Source: Macrostomum hystrix (Eukaryota; Platyhelminthes; Macrostomidae). From it: DNA of 64,000 bases. Location of the stretch: assembly GCA_950097015.1 (NCBI GenBank), contig CATNEN010000034.1, forward strand, positions 882,501 to 946,500, given 5' to 3'. The position numbers and the translations under genes are program-made. The notes beneath the pieces are model-generated. The model saw only the letters and a program-made list of their open reading frames with translations, did not search any database and was not told where the DNA came from. Positions 55,481 to 64,000 of the stretch are shown in pieces (positions within the stretch are counted from its first letter, which is position 1; each line of letters begins with the position of its first letter).

Positions 55481-56881
55481 ATGTGTCAAGGCCGTCAAAC
55501 CTGTCGGCGTCTGACTAGCTCAGACTTGGACGCCGCCAAGCGCCGGCCGGGTAACTGCGTCCTCATCATCGACGGCCGGGCCTACGATGTGGCCAATTTC
55601 ATGCTGCGACATCCTGGCGGGGCCCTGGCCCTGGAGAACTGTCGCGGCCAGGACGCAAGCGTCCAGTTCAGCATGTACCATCCGGACTTTGTTAGAAAAT
55701 TCTTGCCAGCCTATTGCATTGGCCGTCTAGACGAAGATAAATGCATTGAGAATGTTGCAATTAACGGCGACGTCAAGCAGCAGCAGCAGCAGCAGAGTGA
55801 AATTGTTCGTGATTATTTTGCCCTACGCGAACGCTTCCACCGGCTGGGCCTATTCAACAGCAACCCGGCCTGGGAGCTGCGCCTGGTGCTGCGTATTCTC
55901 TGCCTGCTGGCTGCATCCGTGGCCTGCGTCCTCTGCGCCCCCACCGACGCCTGGCCAATCCGGGTCGTCCTGGCCGGCATCCTGATGGGCATCTACTGGC
56001 AACAGCTGGCCTTTGTTGGCCACGACCTCGGCCACACGGCCGTCACCCACTGCCGCCTCACCGACCACCGCGTGGCCGCCTTCCTCGGCAATGCCCTGCT
56101 CGGCATCAGCATCGGCTGGTGGAAGCTGAATCACAACACCCACCATCTGGTGACTAACTCTGTGGTTGACGATCCGGACATTCAGCACATGCCGCTGCTT
56201 GCCGTCAGTGACGAATTCTTCGACTGTCCGATCTCCACCTTCTACGATGGGAAGCGCAAGCCGTTCTTCCGTCTGGCTATGCGGATCCAGCACCTGCTGT
56301 TCTACCCCGTGATGTGCGTGGCCAGATTCTACCTGTACGTGCGCGGAGTCGAACACCTCATTGTGATGAACCAGCCCCGTGAGCGGCGCCTGTTCCAGGT
56401 AGCCGAGCTAATCTCGCTGTTCACCTTCTTTGCCTGGTTCCTGATCCTGGCCTGCCAGCTGCCCAGCTGGCCGCAGACCCTGGCCTTCATCCTGCTCTGC
56501 CACGCTGTCTCCGGTGTTCTGCACGTCCAGATCTGCATCTCGCACTTTCCAATGTCCGTCTGCGACTACAAAACCGGATTGGGCACCGCCGACTCGGACG
56601 ACGGCGGGCATTTCATTCGCTCTCAGGTTGCCTCAACTATGGACGTGTCCTGCCCCACCTGGATGGACTGGTTCCACGGCGGACTGCAGTTCCAGCTGGA
56701 GCACCACCTGTTTCCCCGGCTGCCAAGGCATCACCTGAGAGCCGCTGTGCCGCATGTTAAAGAGTTCTGCGACAAGCACGGCTTGAAATATGTTAGCCTG
56801 AGCTTCCTGCAGGCTAACAAGGCTCTGTATTGCCGACTGCGCGATGTGGCGGCTAAAGCTGCCGATTGGAGGCCTGAGTAG
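55481..56881 (+). CDS. Cytochrome b5-fused front-end / sphingolipid-type fatty acid desaturase
   Basis: A 466-aa, intronless, ER-membrane desaturase that should use its own cytochrome b5 domain as electron donor. The N-terminal b5 domain (about residues 8-85) has the haem motif HPGG (44-47) and a second candidate haem His at 67. A QQQQQQ linker follows. The three histidine boxes are HDLGH (181-185), HNTHH (218-222) and QLEHH (405-409). A Gln in place of the first His of box 3 is diagnostic of front-end and Delta-8 sphingolipid desaturases. GWWKLNHNTHHLVTN and DDPDIQHMPLLAVS most resemble the Delta-8 sphingolipid/Delta-6 type. Several hydrophobic segments surround the boxes. AATAAA lies at 57102-57107. 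Substrate and regiochemistry cannot be told from sequence. The lack of introns contrasts with several of its neighbours. Confidence 0.92.
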   Translation: MCQGRQTCRRLTSSDLDAAKRRPGNCVLIIDGRAYDVANFMLRHPGGALALENCRGQDASVQFSMYHPDFVRKFLPAYCIGRLDEDKCIENVAINGDVKQQQQQQSEIVRDYFALRERFHRLGLFNSNPAWELRLVLRILCLLAASVACVLCAPTDAWPIRVVLAGILMGIYWQQLAFVGHDLGHTAVTHCRLTDHRVAAFLGNALLGISIGWWKLNHNTHHLVTNSVVDDPDIQHMPLLAVSDEFFDCPISTFYDGKRKPFFRLAMRIQHLLFYPVMCVARFYLYVRGVEHLIVMNQPRERRLFQVAELISLFTFFAWFLILACQLPSWPQTLAFILLCHAVSGVLHVQICISHFPMSVCDYKTGLGTADSDDGGHFIRSQVASTMDVSCPTWMDWFHGGLQFQLEHHLFPRLPRHHLRAAVPHVKEFCDKHGLKYVSLSFLQANKALYCRLRDVAAKAADWRPE

Positions 56882-57940
56882 ATAGAGATTGTCAGCTTAC
56901 AGTGGCGGAGCCGTTGTGCTAGGATTAGGTTTCTAGCAAAAAAATTGACAAGCAACCAATGCAGACTACTGTTAGTAGGCTAATATACTCAAACATGCAT
57001 AAGTTATCCACTCTACTGTGTTGTAGTGTTCGCAATTGCTAGACGGCTAGACTATTACTACTTTATAGTAGTAAAATTCATATTTTATTTTATTTTTAAC
57101 TAATAAAAAGTATGCTACTAATCTGTAGTTTCGTGTCTTTTAATATTTATCTCTTGTATTTCTTTTGTTTTTACTCTTTTATGTACCTCTTGTAGAATAG
57201 TGAATTTAAAGCGAAAGAAAGAGGAGGAGAGGAAATGGCACGAGAAATAGGGATTTTAAGTCAATCGCGTGTCTGACGCGTGTTTTTTCACGCTCAGCTT
57301 TGCGTTCATTTTACAAATAATAAGTTAACAAGAGTGTCGCCAACCTACTACTTGATGTCGTCAGTAGACAGAAAAGCGCTAGTTAGATTTTTTCTCATTT
57401 AGTCTGCTAATTTTATTCCGCATTATGCTGTCGTAAAATTTCTTTCACGACGAAACTTTCCTAACCGAAAGTTGGTTAGCGCGGTTACGCTTTTTTGTAA
57501 CTGCGATTTGTTTGTGTTGTCAACGGGACTTTGTGCAATATCTAATGTGCTGATCGCAATTTCAATATAATACTTATTTGTTTTTGGTGTACTTTGTTTC
57601 AGGTTTTAAATGCAACTAATTTCTTAGTTGTATTGCACTGTCGTTTTGTTTTATTTAATTGCTAATAAATTAGTTTCTTAGTTTCTAGTTTTTTCTGCGA
57701 ATCTTCTGCGAAGCTTACAGGATGTCAACCATAACATACCATATATACCTTTACCGTATATAATGGTAGGCTTCAGGCCATGCTATGACATCACTGGCAT
57801 GCTATTTCTACAATATTTTTTTCATTATTAATTACTTAATTAGCATGTATGTTTAGTCTTCTCTACTTTACTATATTTTGCCAGTTTTTTTCCATATCTA
57901 TTAATTCTATGCGAGGTTGAATACATATTTGAAAATCAGG
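56882..57940. other. Desaturase 3' UTR and AT-rich intergenic sequence
   Basis: Poly(A) signal candidate at 57102-57107. The remainder shows no gene or array. Confidence 0.45.
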
Positions 57941-58262
57941 TTGCAGCCACCTCACTCCGCAACAACCCATCCAGTATGCAGCCACCCCACTCCGCAACAA
58001 CGCCTCCAGTCTACAGCCACCCCACTCCGCAACAACGCCTCCAGTCTACAGCCACCACACTCCGCAACAACCCCTCCAGTCTACAGCCACCCCACTCCGC
58101 AACAACCCCTCCAGTCTACAGCCACCCCACTCCGCAACAACCTCTTCAGTCTACAGCCATCCCACTCCGCAGCAAACTCTCCAGTATGCAGCCACCCCAC
58201 TCCGCAATAGCCCCTATAACCTGCAGCCACCTCACTCCGCAACAACCTCCATGCCGCGAGCC
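57941..58262. repeat. Minisatellite, 35-bp unit
   Basis: About nine copies of CAGCCACCCCACTCCGCAAC then AACCCCTCCAGTCTA. Its first 15 bases are the same core as in the arrays at 47.0, 48.1 and 51-53 kb. Confidence 0.93.
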
Positions 58263-59025
58263 GCCTCGCCTGTTTATTCAATTAGTCTGTACTCCTGATT
58301 AAATGCACTTGCCGCAATATCTACAAATGATTTGTTCAGCACTCCTTGATAGTTATGCTTTGCCTTTCTATTCTATATAAGTCTTTGCTGATCTGAATCA
58401 GTATACATATATACAATCGCCTAGATTTTTTGTCTATTTATTTTATTTTGCAATTCTTTAGCTCATATTTTGTTTTCCTATTTTTTCTCCCCACCTCCGT
58501 AGTGTCCCAGCCCGCGAATTGGCAATGGTCCTGCTGCTTTTGCTGCATGCACCGCAATGCATAGCTGATTATAGCTGTTGTTCACTATACTTTAGCTTTT
58601 TGTGTTAGGCTGCTGTAGTCTTCACTTTACAAAGTACTTTTTATTTTTATTTGCTTTTGCTAAATCTTCTTGTTTCGTTCAGCGTTAGACACCACCTTGA
58701 CTGTAACAGTGTTCAACACATTGTATCTCTAGAAAATTATTCTATGCGAGAATGTCTTTAAACATTCACGTGACCGCCGTCTTCTATAAAATACTCATTC
58801 TGATAGGAGTTTATACCCCAGCCTTATAGCTGTTCTTTGCCAGTTTTTTTCTCTTTTTTGTTTGTTTGCTTGCTTGCTAATCGTATTTTCAGCCGGCCTC
58901 TTTATGTCTCATTGTACCCCCAAGTCAGTGGGTCAGTAAGCGCATGTGAATCGTTCTTATATTCTAGTAGTCTAGATTTGAGAATCGATTCATCGATTCC
59001 CTACTTGTTCCTAATTCTCCGATAC
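58263..59025. other. AT-rich intergenic sequence
   Basis: Nothing recognised. Confidence 0.4.
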
Positions 59026-59505
59026 CCAGTTATCGATTCTCCGATACCCACTTCCTTATTAGTCGACTCCCACATCACGATTCTTCGATACCCAGTTCCC
59101 GATTCTCCGATACCCAGTTCCCGATTCTCCGATACCCAGTTCACGATTCTTCGATACCCAGTTCCCGATTCTCCGATACCCAGTTCACGATTCTTCGATA
59201 CCCAGTTCCCGATTCTCCGATACCCAGTTCACGATTCTTCGATACCCACTTCCCGATTCTTCGATACCCAGTTCCCGATTCTCCGATACCCACTTCCCGA
59301 TTCTCCGATACCCAGTTCCCGATTCTCCGATACCCAGTTCACGATTCTTCGATACCCAGTTCCGGATTATTCGATACCCAGTTCACGATTCTTCGATACC
59401 CAGTTCCCGATTCTCCGATACCCAGTTCCCGATTCTCCGATACCCAGTTCACGATTCTTCGATACCCAGTTCCCGATTCTCTGATACCCAGTTACTAATT
59501 CCTCA
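59026..59505. repeat. Minisatellite, 22-bp unit
   Basis: About 21 copies of CGATTCTCCGATACCCAGTT plus CC, alternating CTCCG/CTTCG and CCCG/CACG variants. A 215-codon frame here is spurious. Confidence 0.93.
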
Positions 59506-60530
59506 TTTTTCTGATCCTTATTAGTCGATTCCCAGTTTTCGATTCTTCAATTTAGAAGTCAGATTAGAAACGCATAATTTCAAACTAATGATTAATGTAA
59601 CAATTATTGCAAGGCTCTAGTTTAATCGCTTATTAGTGCACTAGTTCACATATTTATCTCCCCGCACCCCCGCTCTTATTTTAGCTCCTATGTGCAATCA
59701 AATCAAATGTAGTCGGAAAAAAAAGAAAAAAAGAAACGGATTTTGTGTTTTTAATCGTTGTTTTCGGTTTTGTTCTTTGTCTATTTTTGTGCTCCTATAT
59801 TTATTTTTCTAATAAAGTTACACTAAACCCGTCGCTTCACTGAACAACGCACCAATCTTCATTTAATTTCTAAGCAATTGCGTAAACAGTTAAACATTCG
59901 TCATTTATTTTAGCTTGCTTTCTTATAGTAACGTGGTGTGCGATTGCCCCAGTCTAAAGCACTTCCTTAATTTTAAAGTTCAATTTTAGCACTCGCTTTT
60001 TTATTTTCTAAAGCAGTGTCCACTGCTGGCTTCGATTCTGCTACCTCTTATCCTTCTTATTTCAGGCCCTACTAATCGGCCTGTTTGCTCGCTAGCGCGT
60101 TGAAATATAATAAAACACAGGGCACACACTCCCCACACTAATAAAAGCTTTTTATTTGCTCGTTTCATCTTCGGTGTGCTTCTTTAAAAGCAAGTTTAAT
60201 AACTTGAGTATTTATTTTGTGTTCTTTATTTTTTTTACTTTATAGAGGCTGGGTAGTTGGTTATTAGTATAGCTGCCCTTTCAGAAACTGTGTTAAGGAG
60301 TTGGTGTTGAGCAATTAAGTGCTCATAATTAATAATTAAGAATCGGTGGGTTTCATGGGGATGTAAGGATTTCGATTTGTGTCCGTGGTTTTCATGAGTT
60401 GATGGGCACGGAATTTATTGGAAATTCGTCAACAAGTATTATGCTATGGTTAATAGCCTTTCAGGAACGTATTCCTAAAATAAATTCGTCTTTATATCCT
60501 CAGTAATCTTTAGTGACTAGAAGTTTACGG
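59506..60530. other. AT-rich sequence downstream of the glutamate receptor gene
   Basis: No gene recognised. It may contain the 3' UTR of the minus-strand receptor gene. Confidence 0.4.
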
Positions 60531-60534
60531 TCCG

Positions 60535-60670
60535 TATCGTTAGCTTCTATTTATAGAAGCAAACAACTCGTGACGTCAGCTTCTATTTATAGAAGCAAAC
60601 AATTCGTGGCGTCAGCTTCTATTTATAGAAGCTAACTATCTGTGACGTCAGCTTAAAATAATAGAAGCGA
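60535..60670. repeat. Tandem stem-loop repeat with CRE-like sites
   Basis: Three to four copies of a roughly 43-bp unit. Each holds an inverted repeat GCTTCTA-TTTA-TAGAAGC and, between units, the palindrome TGACGTCA (or TGGCGTCA). The last copy is degenerate. It lies about 65 bp beyond the glutamate receptor stop codon, so it is probably in its 3' UTR or downstream flank. Confidence 0.85.
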
Positions 60671-60734
60671 AATACTAATGAAATCGATTTCTTTTTTACA
60701 CACTACTTTTAGAATCCCATTGTTTTTAGCCAGT

Positions 60735-63341
60735 TCAAAAGAGTATGCAGTCGGAGATGGACTTCTTGAGCAGGCGAGTCCAGATTAGTTCAACGACCAG
60801 AATGAGTAGCCCAGCCGCGTAGAATGCTCCTGTAATGATTAGCGCGCCGCCAGCGCCTTCCATGTTAATGCTATCCGCTTCGGTTGCTAGGCCAACCGAG
60901 CAGGCCTGCTGCTGTGTGTCTGGTGTGAAATATTTTGCGAATAGGCGCGAATTGACTCCGATCTGGTCCAGGTTGCGCAGACTTTCAGTGATGGCGCAGG
61001 GAGAAAATAAAAAATCGTTAAAAAATTGTATTGCTCCGTTCTATAATCTAACTTCTCAACCCGACTCACTGTTTGTCCATTAGTGGAGCAAAGTAGGCAT
61101 CCTTGGGATAGGCGAAGCCACATGGCGCCACATTGGCTCGCTCCTTGGCCAGGTACACTCTAGAACAGTTCTGATTGGCTACATTCAACAGGTAGGTGTA
61201 GTCACTCAGGCACACCAAGCCTTTGTCGAATACCTTTAGTGTTTTTGCAGGATTTGAACGGGTAAAATATTGTACACATTCCTCTATAAGCATAGTCTAA
61301 GCATATACTAGGTCCCGCTTTGCATAAATTTCTTCCTCTCTGCTCATACAATCTGTTCCTATCTGGTCATACAATCTGTTCCTATCTGGTCATACAATCT
61401 GTTCCTATCTGGTCATACAATCTGTTCCTATCTGCTCATACAATATGTTCCTATCTGCTCATACAATCTTTTTATCTGGTCATACAATCTGTTCCTATCT
61501 GCTCATACAATCTTTCTATCTGGTCATACAATCTGTTCCTATCTGGTCATACAATCTGTTTCTATCTGCTCATACAATCTGTTCCTATCTGCTCATACAA
61601 TCTGTTCCTATCTGCTCATACAATCTGTTTCTATCTGCTCATACAATCTGTTCCTATCTGCTCATACAATCTGTTTCTATCTGCTCATACAATCTTTCTA
61701 TCTGCTCATACAATCTGTTCCTATCTGCTCATACAATCTGTTTCTATCTGCTCATACAATCTTTCTATCTGGTCATACAATCTGTTCCTATCTGCTCATA
61801 CAATCTGTTCCTATCTGCTTATACAATATGTTCCTATCTGCTCATACAATCTGTTCCTATCTGCTCATACAATATGTTCCTATCTGCTCATACAATCTTT
61901 CTATCTGTTCATACAATCTGTTCCTATCTGCTCATACAATCTGTTCCTCTCAGCTACTCACCGCCTGTGAGCAGTCGGGAATCGTGGCAGCTAGGATCAT
62001 TCTGTCGCTAATCTGCTTGTACACACCCGACTGGGCGCTGGCGAAGACATTATGTATAACGGTGCCCCGTGGCAGGATCGGCGTCAGACTGCGGTCCGCC
62101 AGGAGGTCCTCGAAGCTCTGAACCGGCAGGCTGGTGACAGACACTGTCAGGGCCGATGTCAGGTCGCCTAGTTTTTAGGCGGTGAGAGAACACTCATGGC
62201 TCAAAGCAGTTTGAGTACCAGCAGTGTATGGATAAAAATTACACCCAATACCTAGTTAGGCCAGATGTACGGATATGTATTGCATGGCCCGTCCGAATGC
62301 TTTGGAACCACACCCAGCCAGCCAAGCTTAACAGTAAGTAGAACTACCAAGGTCCCCCTGACAATTATTTGTGCTGCACCCGAACAGAGCAACGCAAGCA
62401 CACGAAACTGAAGAACTCGCGCCAATTTTTTGTTGCGCATCTTCTGAAACAAGCACCGAGTCGCCAGCTCTTCAGACTGTCGAGTTATTCAATGGTTCTT
62501 GCCGAATGTCAGATTTTTGTCAGGCCTTCAAAATTTATCAGCATGTCACCCGAATGTACCTGCATCATCTCCGTCTTCGGTGGTCACCTACCTTTATCTA
62601 GACGGATTTGCTGGACCTTCAAGGGCTACAACAGGTGGAACTAGGACATTATGGACACCCTGACGCGAATTTCTCCAATTTCACTGATCAAGCCTTAGAA
62701 ACACTCGTACGACTATAATGCGCAGCTCAGCCACAGGACACCCTCGCCTAGTCCGTCAACCAATCAGTCACCACGCAACGCTGTTAGCATTCAGGCGCTG
62801 ACCAAAAACTTTTTTTCATGGGTTCCCCCTTGGTATATAAAATCTGGCGGCAAAATTGCTTGGTAGTCCTACTGTTAATAGGGAATTAATAGAGCTACAC
62901 GCTGCCACGCTCCCCTTACACACCAGTGTATGCACCGTAGATAACCACGGTGAACATCCACCAGAACACCATGACAGCTCTGGGCGACATCGCGTACGGA
63001 TAAAAATCCTGGCCCTGCTGCAGGAAGCTGCCAACACAGCTCCAGATGTACTCTTGCAGCCACACTTCATCAGCGATGGCGCATTCGAGCTCCAGGTTCC
63101 AGGCGGAGAAGGGGCTGAAGTAGGCGAAGCAAAAGATTGACAGGGAGGCGAAGCCCAGGGTGGCGACCACCGCTAGCCAGGTGGTCGGGCGCAGAGGTGA
63201 GAAAATGTTCCACAGCTTGCTGGCAGGCGGCGGTCTCGGCAGCAGCATGCTGAAGGCGTCCTCGAACAGCGTATAGCTGAAGTCGACAACTCGCGACCGC
63301 GACGCCGACTTTGTGAAAGTCGTGGCGCCGAATGTCACCGT
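60735..63341 (-). CDS. Ionotropic glutamate receptor, 3' half (4 exons visible)
   Basis: A ligand-gated cation channel subunit, truncated by the window edge. Minus-strand exons are 63341-62924, 62167-61962, 61233-61070 and 60981-60735, with phases 1, 0 and 2 consistent. The first visible exon carries the end of S1 (SRVVDFSYTLFEDAFSMLL), M1 (WLAVVATLGFASLSIF) and the pore loop SCVGSFLQQGQDF, with Gln at the usual Q/R position. It also carries the start of M3. M3 continues across the junction as AYTGDLTSALTV in place of the canonical SYTANLAAFLTV. S2 follows, with SDYTYLL supplying the acidic ligand-binding position. M4 is LIITGAFYAAGLLILVVEL, and the protein ends KKSISDCILF. The 60981 acceptor is the weakest join. 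The amino-terminal domain and S1 are outside. The M3 divergence suggests a derived subunit. Confidence 0.88.
61325..61950. repeat. Minisatellite, 23-bp unit, in glutamate receptor intron
   Basis: About 27 copies of CAATCTGTTCCTATCTGCTC plus ATA. A shortened variant (CAATCTTTCTATC, four bases fewer) recurs in several places. It nearly fills the intron between the exons ending at 61962 and starting at 61233. Confidence 0.93.
62367..62830 (+). pseudogene. Decayed LRR/F-box-like coding fragment in a receptor intron
   Basis: One forward frame reads almost continuously from about 62371 to 62830, with four in-frame stops. It includes YLHHLRLRWSP, then LLDLQGLQQVELGHYG and FTDQALETLVRL, which have the leucine spacing of leucine-rich repeats of F-box proteins. 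It lies antisense inside the glutamate receptor intron. It is probably a pseudogene fragment. Family assignment is weak. Confidence 0.4.
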
Positions 63342-63439
63342 CTAAGCGATGATAAAAAAAAATTTAACTGAGATTCTCATGCAGGATTGAGGCAGATGGG
63401 GTTCGAGACGACTTGCTTTCAGGGTTCGACTGCTGTCTC

Positions 63440-63682
63440 TTACCACTCACCATCACCCACTCTCACCCTCTCCCGTTCTCACCCTCTCCCGTTCTCACCC
63501 TCTCCCGTTCTCACCCTCTCCCGTTCTCACCCTCTCCCGTTCTCACCCTCTCCCGTTCTCACCCTCTCCCGTTCTCACCCTCTCCCGTTCTCACCCTCTC
63601 CCGTTCTCACCCTCTCGCGTTCTCACCCTCTCCCGTTCTCACCCTCTCCCGTTCTCACCCTCTCCCACTTTCACCCTCAGCT
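63440..63682. repeat. Minisatellite, 16-bp unit
   Basis: About 15 copies of CTCACCCTCTCCCGTT, very homogeneous. It starts about 100 bp upstream of the first visible receptor exon, so it is probably intronic. Confidence 0.95.
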
Positions 63683-63699
63683 CGTCGTCAGCTCTCACT

Positions 63700-64000
63700 T
63701 CATCTCCTCTCACCCCACTGCCTCCTCTCACCCCAGTCTCCTCTCACCCACTGCCTCCTCTCACCCCACTGCCTCCTCTCACCCCACTGTCTCCTCTCAC
63801 CCCACTGTCTCCTCTCACCCCACTGCCTCCTCTCACCCCAGTCTCCTCTCACCCACTGCCTCCTCTCACCCCACTGTCTCCTCTCACCCCAGTCTCCTCT
63901 CACCTCACTGTCTCCTCTCACCCCACTGTCTCCTCTCACCCCACTGTCTCCTCTCACCCCACTGTCTTCTCCCACCCCACGGTCTCCCGTTCTCACCTCT
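63700..64000. repeat. Minisatellite, 18-bp unit, running off the window
   Basis: About 16 copies of CCTCTCACCCCACTGTCT with a shorter CCCAGTCT variant. It is separated from the preceding 16-bp array by a short non-repeated spacer. It shares CTCTCACCC with that array and may have evolved from it. Confidence 0.93.

Overview
This is a eukaryotic, animal nuclear window, most probably from a free-living flatworm of the Macrostomum type. Three lines of evidence support this. (1) The protein-coding genes are metazoan: a 4E-BP with a TOS motif, an HR96-like nuclear receptor, a PTCD3 mitoribosomal PPR protein, an SLC15A4-like transporter and an ionotropic glutamate receptor. (2) Two stretches (1040-1083 and 13421-13484) match, as I remember it, the spliced-leader (SL) RNA of Macrostomum lignano, including the core GTAAAGACGGTCTC; I could not verify this against a database. 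(3) The window is crowded with minisatellites, as reported for that genome. GC-rich exons sit in AT-rich, repeat-rich surroundings.

Layout. 1-5.6 kb: minisatellites (23 bp, then two related 37-bp families) and one SL-like relic. 5.6-13.2 kb, minus strand: a four-exon HR96-like nuclear receptor of 615 aa whose introns hold 22-, 39- and 33-bp arrays and a SINE. 13.4-14.7 kb: a decayed non-LTR retrotransposon that begins with an SL sequence. 14.7-19.9 kb: AT-rich intergenic DNA with a MITE carrying a perfect 8-bp target duplication, a foldback-type TIR element and an old SINE. 19.96-20.29 kb: 4E-BP. 20.3-32.1 kb: gene-poor DNA with a long-unit minisatellite, SINEs, palindromes, a second MITE copy and a 1.45-kb TIR element nested in a SINE. 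32.1-32.9 kb: PNO1. 33.35-36.6 kb: SLC15A4-like transporter (4 exons). 36.7-41.1 kb: three large minisatellites. 41.36-47.0 kb: PTCD3 (5 exons). 48.5-50.9 kb: a Lines-like gene (3 or more exons). 51-54.9 kb: two 32-bp arrays. 55.5-56.9 kb: an intronless cytochrome-b5 front-end desaturase. 60.7-63.3 kb, minus strand: the 3' half of an ionotropic glutamate receptor, with its 5' part beyond the window.

The genes do not form a pathway. PNO1, 4E-BP and PTCD3 all concern ribosomes or translation, but nothing suggests co-regulation. All exon joins were inferred by eye from GT/AG sites. For each multi-exon model the phases match and the total length is a multiple of three, which is good internal support.

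The most striking feature of the window is that most introns longer than about 200 bp consist mainly of one private tandem repeat. Several of these units carry splice-site-like motifs on the sense strand. Almost all the very long open frames (500-860 aa) are artefacts of arrays whose period is a multiple of three.
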